Positions 46,187 to 58,886 of a stretch of 64,000 nt of DNA are shown here, one piece after another. The notes beneath the pieces were generated by a model, which worked only from the letters and a program-made list of their open reading frames with translations, searched no databases and was not told the DNA's origin. This stretch comes from Salipiger abyssi (lineage in GTDB: Bacteria; Pseudomonadota; Alphaproteobacteria; Rhodobacterales; Rhodobacteraceae). Where the stretch lies: positions 1,984,001 to 2,048,000 of the forward strand of contig NZ_CP015093.1 of assembly GCF_001975705.1 (NCBI RefSeq), read 5' to 3'. Each line of letters opens with the position of its first letter. The first letter of the stretch is position 1. The position numbers and the translations under genes are program-made.

Positions 46187-48643
46187 ATGGCGCTTTTGGA
46201 CTGGCCCGGAAAATCCGCCCCCGAGGGCGGAATTGAACATCCGGCATTCTATCACATGATCGATGTTGCCGCGGTGGCGGAGTGCCTGTTGGGCGCGCTG
46301 AGTATTTCCGTCGAGCGCAAGGCGTTTTATGTCCTGGCGGCGGGTCTGCATGATCTCGGGAAGATCAGCGCCAGCTTTCGCGACATGCTGGGGGAGGGGA
46401 AACCGCAGAGTGCAGGCCGCCACTGGGAGGTGACCGAAGCGTTCCTGTGCGAATTCGACAGACATCTGGCGTCGATTGCAGAGGACGTTAGCTGCCGTCA
46501 CGATCTCTATGCCGCGATTGCCGGGCATCATGGCCGCCCGCCGGTTCAGGAAAGTTTTGACCGCATGATCCGGGCCGCGGGTCGAGAGGCGAAGCCGGAT
46601 GCGCTGGCGGCTCTCAAGGCATTGATCGCGCTTTGGCCAGAGGCGTGTTTCGATCTGCCCGGCGATGAGGTCGCCGCGCAAACATGGTGGCTTCCGGGGC
46701 TGATCGCCGTTGCGGACTGGCTGGGATCGAACCCGCTCTATTTTCCGCCCGTTGCACCGGGGCCCGGCGCAAAAGACTATCTGGACGTAGCGCGCGGAAA
46801 GGCGGCAGCGGCGGTGCGACAGGCGGGTCTGGATCTGCCCGCCGTGTCGCAGGCTCCGGTTATTCCTGAAGACTGGAGCTTGCGCCCGATGCAGCAGGCC
46901 GCGCAGGTCATCTCCTTACCGGACGGGCCAGCGCTGGCGCTGATCGAGGATGAGACGGGCTCGGGCAAGACCGAGGCCGCCCTGATCCTTGCGCAGCGCA
47001 TGATGCTGGCCGGCAAAGGCGCGGGGCTGTTTTTTGCCTTGCCCACGATGGCCACGGCGAATGCGATGTTCGACCGCTGCGCCGATCTGGTCGGCAGGCT
47101 CTATGAAACCGCGCCGAGCCTGGCGCTGGCGCATGGGCGCGCAGGGCTGTCGCATCGTTTTCGGGAGTTGATCCGCGCAAGCCGAAGCCCTGCGCAACCC
47201 TCCTGCACCGAATGGCTGGCCGATGACCGGCGGTGCGCGCTTTTGGCGAATGTCGGTGTCGGCACGGTGGATCAGGCGCTTTTGTCGGCGCTGCCGGTGC
47301 GCCATGCGATGCTGCGCCACTATGCGTTGTCGCAGAAGATCCTGATCGTGGACGAGGTTCACGAGATGGGTGATCCCTATATGGTCGAAGAGCTTGGCCA
47401 TCTGCTGCGGCTGCACCGTCGCATGGGCGGATCGGCGATCCTGATGACAGCAACGATGCCGATGGATCTCAGGGCGCGGCTTTGCCGGGCGTTTGGGTGC
47501 GCGCCGCCCGAAAGCCGTGCCTACCCAGCGCTGACCGTGGCGGGACATGGCCAGATCACCGATCTGCCTCCGGTGAAGACACGCGGCCCGGTTCGGGTCG
47601 TGCGCCTGCCGGAGCGGGACGCGGCGCTGGGTCTTTTGCAGCAGGCGGCTGCGGAGGGCGCGGCGGCGCTCTGGGTGCGGAATGCGGTGGACGATGCCAT
47701 CGACGCCGTTCAGGCCTTACGGGCACGGGGTGTCGATGCCGGTCTGCTGCATGCCCGTTTCGCGCTGTGCGACCGGATGCGTCACGAACAACGGGCGCTT
47801 GCCACCTTTGGCAAGGCCCGGGAGGATCGTCCGGGCCGGGTGCTGGTGGCGACGCAGGTGGTCGAAAGCTCCCTCGATCTGGATTTCGACGTCATGGTGT
47901 CCGACCTTGCGCCAATCCCGGCGCTGGTGCAGCGGGCGGGGCGGCTCTGGCGGCATATGGACCGGCGTCCCGCCGGGGGCCGGCCCTGTGCCGCGCCGGT
48001 GCTGCATGTCGTCTCGCCCGATCCTGGGGATGTCGCCGACCGGCTGTGGCTGCGCCGTGTGCTGGATCGCGGCGCGTTCACCTATTCGCTCGACCTGCAA
48101 TGGCGCGCAGCGCGCGCCTTGTTTGCTGCCGGACAGATCGATGCGCCGGACGGTCTGCGCGCGCTCATCGAAGAGGGGCTTTCGGGCGGCACGCTGCCGG
48201 AGGCTCTGGCGCAGGCGGAAGAGGATCGCATCGGGCAGGGCTTTGCGCAAACCGATCTCGCACAGCAGAACCTGATTGACCTGTCGCAGCCCTATCGCGG
48301 GATCAAGGGGTTTGCCGACGATGCCGATTTCCCGACACGGCTGGGTGTGGAGCAGCGCGTGCTGGTGTTGGCGCGCAGGGCCGAGGCGGGTCTGGTGCCG
48401 CTGGATGCGGACAGCTGGACAGTGGACAGCCGCCAGCGATCCGAGATCAGCGCAGCCGCGCGCCGGCTCAACGGCCTGCCTCTTCCCGATCAGTCGGCGC
48501 CGGAGATCGCCGCAGTGAAACGGGACTGGCCGGAGTGGCTGCAAACCCGTCTGACGCTGTGCCCGGTGGCGGAGGACGGCACGATTTGCGAGGGCTTGTC
48601 ATATGATCCGGAAGCAGGTTTAATTCTCGGCAGTTCCCGGTAG
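46187..48643 (+). CDS. cas3: CRISPR-associated helicase/nuclease Cas3 (type I-E)
   Basis: 818 residues from ATG 46187, which puts the HD domain at the N-terminus as expected. HD nuclease: His23 (AFYHMIDV), His55-Asp56 (GLHDLGKIS) and GHHGRPP. SF2 helicase: Walker A DETGSGKTEA (about 256), DEVH box (VDEVHEMG, about 389), TATMP motif III, and motif VI QRAGRLWRH. It unwinds and degrades target DNA after Cascade binding. Its stop codon lies inside the first degenerate repeat of the CreA-like unit (48631-48658). Intact, so this is an interference-competent system rather than a transposon-type Cascade. Confidence 0.95.
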   Translation: MALLDWPGKSAPEGGIEHPAFYHMIDVAAVAECLLGALSISVERKAFYVLAAGLHDLGKISASFRDMLGEGKPQSAGRHWEVTEAFLCEFDRHLASIAEDVSCRHDLYAAIAGHHGRPPVQESFDRMIRAAGREAKPDALAALKALIALWPEACFDLPGDEVAAQTWWLPGLIAVADWLGSNPLYFPPVAPGPGAKDYLDVARGKAAAAVRQAGLDLPAVSQAPVIPEDWSLRPMQQAAQVISLPDGPALALIEDETGSGKTEAALILAQRMMLAGKGAGLFFALPTMATANAMFDRCADLVGRLYETAPSLALAHGRAGLSHRFRELIRASRSPAQPSCTEWLADDRRCALLANVGVGTVDQALLSALPVRHAMLRHYALSQKILIVDEVHEMGDPYMVEELGHLLRLHRRMGGSAILMTATMPMDLRARLCRAFGCAPPESRAYPALTVAGHGQITDLPPVKTRGPVRVVRLPERDAALGLLQQAAAEGAAALWVRNAVDDAIDAVQALRARGVDAGLLHARFALCDRMRHEQRALATFGKAREDRPGRVLVATQVVESSLDLDFDVMVSDLAPIPALVQRAGRLWRHMDRRPAGGRPCAAPVLHVVSPDPGDVADRLWLRRVLDRGAFTYSLDLQWRAARALFAAGQIDAPDGLRALIEEGLSGGTLPEALAQAEEDRIGQGFAQTDLAQQNLIDLSQPYRGIKGFADDADFPTRLGVEQRVLVLARRAEAGLVPLDADSWTVDSRQRSEISAAARRLNGLPLPDQSAPEIAAVKRDWPEWLQTRLTLCPVAEDGTICEGLSYDPEAGLILGSSR

Positions 48644-48718
48644 GTCCGGGATCTCCCGTCTATATCGAGCGGGGTTGCAGTTCCCTTTAACGTTCCCCGC
48701 CTCAGCGGGGATAAGTCT
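48631..48718 (+). ncRNA. CreA-like degenerate mini-CRISPR RNA
   Basis: Two diverged copies of the local I-E repeat flank a 32-nt pseudo-spacer. Repeat 1 (48631-48658) reads CAGTTCCCGG, loop TAGGT, CCGGGATC, ending TCCCG; repeat 2 (about 48690-48715) reads CGTTCCCCGC, loop CTCA, GCGGGGATAA. The last 8 bases of repeat 1 (ATCTCCCG) match the array handle ATCAACCG at 6 of 8. The pseudo-spacer 48659-48690 starts TCTATATCGAG, and the same 11 bases recur at 48716 after an AAG motif. This is the form of a CreA antitoxin RNA: it is expected to load onto Cascade and repress a nearby promoter. Transcription is probably read-through from cas3. Confidence 0.72.
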
Positions 48719-48747
48719 ATATCGAGGGGTATAAGGGGTAAAAAAAT
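48716..48747. promoter_or_regulatory. predicted Cascade/CreA target at the creT-like promoter
   Basis: Positions 1-11 (TCTATATCGAG) equal the seed end of the pseudo-spacer at 48659; later positions match only at 13, 14 and 17. The three bases before it are AAG (48713-48715), a canonical I-E PAM. The site ends one base before the TTGACA box. Limited pairing is expected to permit binding without Cas3 cleavage. Confidence 0.65.
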
Positions 48748-48748
48748 C

Positions 48749-48777
48749 TTGACAGCCGAGCTTGTGAAGGCTGTTAT
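48749..48777 (+). promoter_or_regulatory. strong sigma70 promoter of the creT-like RNA
   Basis: TTGACA (48749-48754), 17-base spacer, TGTTAT (48772-48777); start predicted near 48784. One of the best promoter matches in the window. Confidence 0.7.
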
Positions 48778-48783
48778 GGAAGG

Positions 48784-48940
48784 CAAGAAGGGGTGAGGGT
48801 TTCCCCTCACCCCTTCTTTGTGGAGCCACATCGGCTGTTGCCGCAGCCGCTCGGTGACGGGAGGTTAAGAAGATGCTTACGATACCTTAACGCGCCCGTT
48901 ACCGCCCTTTTAGGTTATACTAACGGGGCGGTAACGGGCA
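48784..48940 (+). ncRNA. CreT-like toxin RNA with mini-ORF
   Basis: Begins with a perfect 15-bp hairpin (arms 48785-48799 and 48804-48818, loop TTTC). Next come the ribosome-binding site GGGAGG (48859-48864), eight bases, and the mini-ORF at 48873-48890. A perfect 14-bp stem-loop follows (arms 48894-48907 and 48926-48939). Known CreT RNAs combine a strong ribosome site, a mini-ORF with rare codons and a stem-loop, and act by sequestering a rare tRNA. The exact ends of this RNA are inferred. Confidence 0.62.
48873..48890 (+). CDS. mini-ORF of the CreT-like RNA (M-L-T-I-P)
   Basis: ATG CTT ACG ATA CCT TAA, preceded by GGGAGG at ideal spacing. The ATA isoleucine codon is very rare in a GC-rich genome, and CTT is also uncommon. 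A five-codon frame with this strong a start makes sense as a ribosome/tRNA trap rather than a protein gene. Confidence 0.55.
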   Translation: MLTIP

Positions 48941-48978
48941 AGCTTGTCGCCCCAAGTTAATTTATTTTAGAGAGTGCA

Positions 48979-50471
48979 ATGTCTCTCAATTTGATCTCTG
49001 ATGCCTGGATTCCCGTCCGCATGGCAAATGGTGAGCGCAGCATCGTTGCGCCGCATCAGATGGCCGATCCGGAAATTGCCGCGCCCGACTGGCCCCGTGC
49101 CGATCTCAACCTGGCCTGCTACGAATTTCTGATCGGTCTGGTCTATCTGGCCGCGCCGCCGGCGCATCGCGAGGACTGGTCGCGGAAGCGCCCCGATCAG
49201 GTGCAGCTTGAAACCCGTCTGGCGGACTATGCCCATGCGTTCGAGCTTTTGGGCGACGGGCCGCGCTTCCTGCAGGATTTGGAAGAGCTCTCCGGCACGC
49301 CCTCGGCCCCCGATCTCTTGTTCATCGATTCCTCCGGTGAGAATACGGCGAAAAACAACGCCGATCTGATGGTGCATCGGGACAGGTACAAAACGCTCGA
49401 CTTGCCGCTCGCCGCGATGGCCCTTTATGCCTTTCAGCAATTCGCGCCGTCCGGCGGGGCGGGCAACCGCACCTCGATGCGTGGCGGCGGGCCGCTGGTC
49501 ACGCTTGCCGATCCGGGCACCGGGTTGTGGGATCTGGTCTGGGCCAACACGCCTTATGGGCCTTCTGACCGACCGGCAGCCCCGGAGGATCTGCCGTGGA
49601 TGCGGCCGACGCGCATCTCGGAAAAGGGGCAGGAAGTCACACCCTCGCAAGCGCATCCGGTCGAGGCGTTTTTCGGTATGCCGCGCAGGTTGCGGCTGAT
49701 CGGCGAGGGCCGCGTGACGGGGGTGATCCAGCGGCCTTACGGTACGAATTACGCGCTCTGGCGGCACCCGCTGTCGCCCTATTACCGTCTGAAAGCGGGC
49801 TCTCCGCTTCTGCCGCGTCATCCGGCTTCGGGCCGATTGCCCTATCGAAACTGGGCGGGGGTCGTCTTGAGCGACCCGCAGAAAGGCGACGACGGGCTGC
49901 GTTTGCGCGCCACCTGCATCGAAGAGATCTTCCCCCGATACAGGACGCAACCCAAGCGGATGATCGCGGCTGGCTGGGCGATGGACAATATGAAGCCTCG
50001 GGATTTTCTTTGGGCCGAGCTGCCGCTTCTGAGCTTCGATGCGGAAGCGCAGGTGCTTGCCGAGGCGTTGATCGGGGCGGCCGATACCGTGGCCTCGGGG
50101 CTGCGGCGCGCGCTCTCCGTGCTCGTCTCCGAAGGCAGCGCGCGGCAGATGGAGCTGGATCGGTTCTGGGCCGAGACGGAAGGCGATTTTACCGGCGCGC
50201 TCGCGGATCTGGCGCAGGTGGATTTCGACGAACTGGCGATTGCGCAGCGCTTTCTGTCGGCCATCGGCAAACAGGCGCTGGCGCAGTTCGATGCGCTGGC
50301 TTTGCCGGGGCTTTCGGATGGAAAGATCGAGCATGCGGCCAGGGCCGTCTCGGAGTGGCGGTTTCTGGCGGCCCTGGTCCATGGGCGCAGCAAGGCGGGC
50401 CGAACCCTGTGGGAAACGCTGTATCTGACGCCGCCCGATCCGGCGGCAGACAGGCAACAGGAGGCTGCGGT

Positions 50472-50475
<4 letters not shown>
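48979..50475 (+). CDS. cas8e: Cascade large subunit Cas8e (Cse1/CasA)
   Basis: 498 residues, normal for Cse1. Starts MSLNLISDAWIPV, the family's opening motif, and continues with YEFLIGLVYLAAPP, NTAKNNADLMVHRD (PAM-sensing region), QQFAPSGGAGNRTSMRGGGPL and the C-terminal four-helix bundle. It recognises the PAM and recruits Cas3. The start is 39 bases after the CreT-like stem-loop. Its stop overlaps the cse2 start by four bases. Confidence 0.93.
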
Positions 50476-52723
<2,248 letters not shown>

Positions 52724-52727
<4 letters not shown>

Positions 52728-53395
52728 TGTATCTCTCGCGATTGCGCCTCTCGCGGGATCCGAAGGTGGCCGCGCTCGATGTGCTGCTCGATCCCACGCC
52801 GGGAGGCGACAGGCTCGATGCCCATCACCGGCTTGTGTGGACGGCCTTTGCCGGCGATCCGCAGGCCAGGCGCGATTTTCTGTGGCGGGAGGAGGGGCAG
52901 GGCGTCTTTCTGGTCCAGTCTTCCCGCCCGCCTGAGGACAGCCCGTTTTTCGAGACGCCGGAGGTGCGTGAACACGCGCCCGACCTGCGGGCCGGAGACC
53001 GTCTGTCCTTTCTTTTGCGCGCGAATGCGACACGCGATTTGGGAGGGGAGAAGCGCAGGCGCGTCGATGTGGTCATGAACCTGCTCCACGGGGTGCCCAA
53101 GGCGGAGCGCAACCGGAAGCGGATGGATCTGGCTGCCGAGGCGGCAGATCAATGGATGACGGGGCAGGGCAGCCGTGCGGGATTTGCGCCCGAACGGATC
53201 GAGGTGCAGGACTATCGCACCGTGACCCTGCCGGGGTATCGCGGGCGGCGGCGCGGAGAGCCGCGTTTCGGCATTCTGGATTTGACCGGACAGATCACCC
53301 TGACCGATCCCGACGCCTTTGTGCAGAAGCTGACGCAAGGCTTTGGGCGGGCGAAGAGCTTTGGTTGCGGGCTGATGCTGATCCGGAGGGCCTGA
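52724..53395 (+). CDS. cas6e: crRNA endoribonuclease Cas6e (CasE)
   Basis: 223 residues. Tandem RRM-like fold starting MMYLSRLRLSRDPKV; likely catalytic His in LDAHHRLVWTAF; C-terminal glycine-rich loop GFGRAKSFGCGLMLIRR. It cuts each repeat at the base of the hairpin and stays bound. The degenerate repeats at 48631 and 48690 keep a short hairpin and may also be substrates. Confidence 0.93.
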
Positions 53396-53398
53396 GCC

Positions 53399-54605
<1,207 letters not shown>

Positions 54606-54689
54606 CAGGACGCCCCAAACCCGAGGCGAAAAACCGGTACGTTCTTTGACAATTGAATAATTGTGTTTTTTCAGGTCTTTCTACGAAGA
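54606..54689 (+). promoter_or_regulatory. CRISPR leader
   Basis: 84 bases between cas2 and the first repeat. Contains TTGACA at 54646-54651 followed by an AT-rich stretch (AATTGAATAATTGTG), fitting array promoter and integration-host-factor function. No clean -10 box at standard spacing. Confidence 0.6.
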
Positions 54690-54739
54690 CCGTTCCCCGC
54701 TCGCGCGGGGATCAACCGGTGCGGCGCGGGTAGCCCATA

Positions 54740-56138
54740 GGTAGTGTCCCAACGCTTGGTGTAGGAGGCCGCGCGCGGAGCCCCCAGCGTAGCGCAGCGC
54801 GCGGCCGGGTGTGACGCTGGCGGCCACCGCCGATCTTCGAGAAGGTTCGGGTTGCGAGACCTTGAACCAAGAACGGAGATGACGATGACCGATGACAGAA
54901 TGACGCTGATTGAGCTGGTTGCGAAGCAGGCCGATGGCGATCTCGTGCGCGAGATGCTGGCCTTCGCGGCCGAGCGGATCATGGAAGTGGAGGTCGAGGC
55001 GCGAACCGGTGCCGCGAAGGGCGCTCGCTCTCCCCTGCGGGAGGTTCAGCGAAACGGTTACCGGGACCGCGACTGGGACACTCGTGCCGGTCGGATCGCG
55101 CTGGAAATCCCGCGGCTGAGAAAGGGGAGCTACCTGCCCAGCTTCCTGGAGCCGCGACGGACTGCTGAGAAGGCGCTGGTGGCGGTGATCCAGGAGGCTT
55201 ACGTCCACGGGGTCTCGACGCGCTCCGTAGACGATCTGGTGAAGGCGATGGGCGCTGGCGGCATGTCGAAGAGCCAAGTCAGTCGCCTTTGTGTCGAAAT
55301 CGACGAGCGGGTGAATGCATTCCTCTCCCGGCCGCTCGAAGGCGCCTGGCCCTATCTCTGGCTCGACGCGACCTACGTGAAAGTGCGCGAGAGCGGGCGG
55401 ATCATCAGCCGCGCCGTGATAATAGCGGTAGCTGTGAACGAGGACGGCAAGCGCGAAGTTCTCGGCGTCGCCACCGGTCCATCCGAAGCAGAAACGTTCT
55501 GGACCGACTTCCTGCGCTCTCTCGCCGACCGTGGCCTGCGCGGCGTGAAGCTGGTGGTCTCCGATGACCACAAGGGGCTGCGGGCTGCCGCGCGGCGGGT
55601 GTTCGACGCGACGCACCAGCGCTGTCGCGTTCACTGGATGAGAAACGCGCTTGCCCATGCTCCGACCAAGCAGCGCACGGCCGTGGCGGCAATGCTGAAG
55701 ACGATCTTCGCCCAGGAAAACAAGGCGGATGCCGAAGCCCAGTGGGAGGTCGTGGCTGACGCGCTGCGCGAGAAGCAGGCGCGGCTCGGCGCCCTCATGG
55801 ACGCCTCGCGCGACGACGTCCTCGCCTACATGGATTTTCCACGTGAGCATTGGGCCCAGATCGCGTCGACGAACCCACTGGAGCGGGTGAACCGGGAGAT
55901 CAAGCGCAGGTCTGACGTCATCGGCATCTTCCCGAACGACGAGGCCATCGTCCGTCTCGTCGGCGCGCTGATGCTCGAGACCAATGACGAATGGACGGTT
56001 GCGCGGAGATACATGTCGCTTGAAAGCCTGGCGCGTGTCACCGACACTACAACCGTCAGGCTGTCCGCCGTGGCGACCTGATCAGCCTTGAACCTCTCCG
56101 AAGGTCGGCGCTCTTACACCATCTCTCGGGGCACTACC
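54740..56138 (+). mobile_element. IS256-family insertion sequence, copy 2 (in spacer 1)
   Basis: 1399 bp, same ends as copy 1 but reversed. A 9-bp duplication TAGCCCATA lies at 54731-54739 and 56139-56147. It sits in the leader-proximal spacer, so no spacer has been added since it arrived, and it may block transcription of the rest of the array. Confidence 0.95.
54852..56081 (+). CDS. IS256-family transposase, copy 2
   Basis: 409 residues, identical in protein sequence to copies 1 and 3. Same orientation as the array. Confidence 0.95.
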   Translation: MRDLEPRTEMTMTDDRMTLIELVAKQADGDLVREMLAFAAERIMEVEVEARTGAAKGARSPLREVQRNGYRDRDWDTRAGRIALEIPRLRKGSYLPSFLEPRRTAEKALVAVIQEAYVHGVSTRSVDDLVKAMGAGGMSKSQVSRLCVEIDERVNAFLSRPLEGAWPYLWLDATYVKVRESGRIISRAVIIAVAVNEDGKREVLGVATGPSEAETFWTDFLRSLADRGLRGVKLVVSDDHKGLRAAARRVFDATHQRCRVHWMRNALAHAPTKQRTAVAAMLKTIFAQENKADAEAQWEVVADALREKQARLGALMDASRDDVLAYMDFPREHWAQIASTNPLERVNREIKRRSDVIGIFPNDEAIVRLVGALMLETNDEWTVARRYMSLESLARVTDTTTVRLSAVAT

Positions 56139-57487
56139 TAGCCCATATCTTCGTCATACCGTTCCCCGCTCGCGCGGGGATCAACCGCTCGGCCAACGCT
56201 CGATCAGGATCGCTTTGAGCCGTTCCCCGCTCGCGCGGGGATCAACCGCGCGACCACGCGAAGGTGCCACCAGAAACGCCCCGTTCCCCGCTCGCGCGGG
56301 GATCAACCGACATCCACCCCGGTGAAGCGCGGGAAGCTCGCCCGTTCCCCGCTCGCGCGGGGATCAACCGGGGCGCTGGTTTGCCCCGTGATCGACCAGC
56401 GACCGTTCCCCGCTCGCGCGGGGATCAACCGCGGTTACGTTTGGGCTGGTAGTTCGGCGGATCCCGTTCCCCGCTCGCGCGGGGATCAACCGGCTCACGG
56501 CCGCGACGACGCGCTCCTGCCCCTCCGTTCCCCGCTCGCGCGGGGATCAACCGTCGAACAGTCCAGGGGCTCGTCCGACGAATGGCCGTTCCCCGCTCGC
56601 GCGGGGATCAACCGATCACGTTCCCCATGCAAACCAGCGGGGAGCCCCGTTCCCCGCTCGCGCGGGGATCAACCGGCGGCAGATGACTTTCGCCTTGTCG
56701 AAGCTCACCGTTCCCCGCTCGCGCGGGGATCAACCGCACCACGTTGCTTGCGTCGAATATAAGGTTCACCGTTCCCCGCTCGCGCGGGGATCAACCGTCG
56801 GATGTCGCAGGTTCGATCCCTGTCACTGGCCGTTCCCCGCTCGCGCGGGGATCAACCGCTGCACGTACCGGTCGAAGCGATCTGCGATTTCCGTTCCCCG
56901 CTCGCGCGGGGATCAACCGAGCCAATGCCTTATCGCCATTTCGCGTTACGCCCGTTCCCCGCTCGCGCGGGGATCAACCGGTCTTCCACCGCGATACGAA
57001 ACACCTTGAGGACCGTTCCCCGCTCGCGCGGGGATCAACCGCATTTTGCGCCGAACCGAATGCAGTTGCTCGATCCGTTCCCCGCTCGCGCGGGGATCAA
57101 CCGGCGCCTAGAGTTTTGAGCCGTGCGCTTTCGATCCGTTCCCCGCTCGCGCGGGGATCAACCGGCACGAAGCAGGCCGGCCGCGGCCTCGTGCGCCCGT
57201 TCCCCGCTCGCGCGGGGATCAACCGCGTTCACGGGACATCGTGAAACCTCTTCAAAACCGTTCCCCGCTCGCGCGGGGATCAACCGGTCCGGGTTGCGCT
57301 CGATGACCTCGAGCAATTCCGTTCCCCGCTCGCGCGGGGATCAACCGGGCCTGAGACCACGATGGCCGCAGACGCGAATCCGTTCCCCGCTCGCGCGGGG
57401 ATCAACCTTGCCCAGCCAGCATTTGCCATTCACATTCGGCCCGTTCCCCGCTCGCGCGGGGATCAACCGGATTCGCACGCCGCCGCC

Positions 57488-58886
57488 GGTAGTGCCCCGA
57501 GAGATGGTGTAAGAGCGCCGACCTTCGGAGAGGTTCAAGGCTGATCAGGTCGCCACGGCGGACAGCCTGACGGTTGTAGTGTCGGTGACACGCGCCAGGC
57601 TTTCAAGCGACATGTATCTCCGCGCAACCGTCCATTCGTCATTGGTCTCGAGCATCAGCGCGCCGACGAGACGGACGATGGCCTCGTCGTTCGGGAAGAT
57701 GCCGATGACGTCAGACCTGCGCTTGATCTCCCGGTTCACCCGCTCCAGTGGGTTCGTCGACGCGATCTGGGCCCAATGCTCACGTGGAAAATCCATGTAG
57801 GCGAGGACGTCGTCGCGCGAGGCGTCCATGAGGGCGCCGAGCCGCGCCTGCTTCTCGCGCAGCGCGTCAGCCACGACCTCCCACTGGGCTTCGGCATCCG
57901 CCTTGTTTTCCTGGGCGAAGATCGTCTTCAGCATTGCCGCCACGGCCGTGCGCTGCTTGGTCGGAGCATGGGCAAGCGCGTTTCTCATCCAGTGAACGCG
58001 ACAGCGCTGGTGCGTCGCGTCGAACACCCGCCGCGCGGCAGCCCGCAGCCCCTTGTGGTCATCGGAGACCACCAGCTTCACGCCGCGCAGGCCACGGTCG
58101 GCGAGAGAGCGCAGGAAGTCGGTCCAGAACGTTTCTGCTTCGGATGGACCGGTGGCGACGCCGAGAACTTCGCGCTTGCCGTCCTCGTTCACAGCTACCG
58201 CTATTATCACGGCGCGGCTGATGATCCGCCCGCTCTCGCGCACTTTCACGTAGGTCGCGTCGAGCCAGAGATAGGGCCAGGCGCCTTCGAGCGGCCGGGA
58301 GAGGAATGCATTCACCCGCTCGTCGATTTCGACACAAAGGCGACTGACTTGGCTCTTCGACATGCCGCCAGCGCCCATCGCCTTCACCAGATCGTCTACG
58401 GAGCGCGTCGAGACCCCGTGGACGTAAGCCTCCTGGATCACCGCCACCAGCGCCTTCTCAGCAGTCCGTCGCGGCTCCAGGAAGCTGGGCAGGTAGCTCC
58501 CCTTTCTCAGCCGCGGGATTTCCAGCGCGATCCGACCGGCACGAGTGTCCCAGTCGCGGTCCCGGTAACCGTTTCGCTGAACCTCCCGCAGGGGAGAGCG
58601 AGCGCCCTTCGCGGCACCGGTTCGCGCCTCGACCTCCACTTCCATGATCCGCTCGGCCGCGAAGGCCAGCATCTCGCGCACGAGATCGCCATCGGCCTGC
58701 TTCGCAACCAGCTCAATCAGCGTCATTCTGTCATCGGTCATCGTCATCTCCGTTCTTGGTTCAAGGTCTCGCAACCCGAACCTTCTCGAAGATCGGCGGT
58801 GGCCGCCAGCGTCACACCCGGCCGCGCGCTGCGCTACGCTGGGGGCTCCGCGCGCGGCCTCCTACACCAAGCGTTGGGACACTACC
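57488..58886 (-). mobile_element. IS256-family insertion sequence, copy 3 (in spacer 23)
   Basis: 1399 bp in the opposite orientation to copy 2. An 8-bp duplication CCGCCGCC lies at 57480-57487 and 58887-58894. With copy 2 it forms an inverted pair around 22 repeats. Confidence 0.95.
57545..58774 (-). CDS. IS256-family transposase, copy 3
   Basis: 409 residues, identical in protein sequence to copies 1 and 2. Antisense to the array. Confidence 0.95.
   Translation of the reverse strand: MRDLEPRTEMTMTDDRMTLIELVAKQADGDLVREMLAFAAERIMEVEVEARTGAAKGARSPLREVQRNGYRDRDWDTRAGRIALEIPRLRKGSYLPSFLEPRRTAEKALVAVIQEAYVHGVSTRSVDDLVKAMGAGGMSKSQVSRLCVEIDERVNAFLSRPLEGAWPYLWLDATYVKVRESGRIISRAVIIAVAVNEDGKREVLGVATGPSEAETFWTDFLRSLADRGLRGVKLVVSDDHKGLRAAARRVFDATHQRCRVHWMRNALAHAPTKQRTAVAAMLKTIFAQENKADAEAQWEVVADALREKQARLGALMDASRDDVLAYMDFPREHWAQIASTNPLERVNREIKRRSDVIGIFPNDEAIVRLVGALMLETNDEWTVARRYMSLESLARVTDTTTVRLSAVAT

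Noticed and set aside
48785..48818. Intrinsic terminator of cas3
   Set aside because: The stem is perfect but is followed only by TTTG, and it sits at the predicted transcript start of the creT-like RNA; a 5' structural element is the better reading, though weak termination is possible.
48967..50457. 496-residue minus-strand frame over cas8e
   Set aside because: Shadow of cas8e without start signals.
54681..55850. Frame of about 390 residues antisense to the IS256 transposase (also in copies 1 and 3)
   Set aside because: GC-rich antisense shadow of the transposase; no ribosome-binding site or family.
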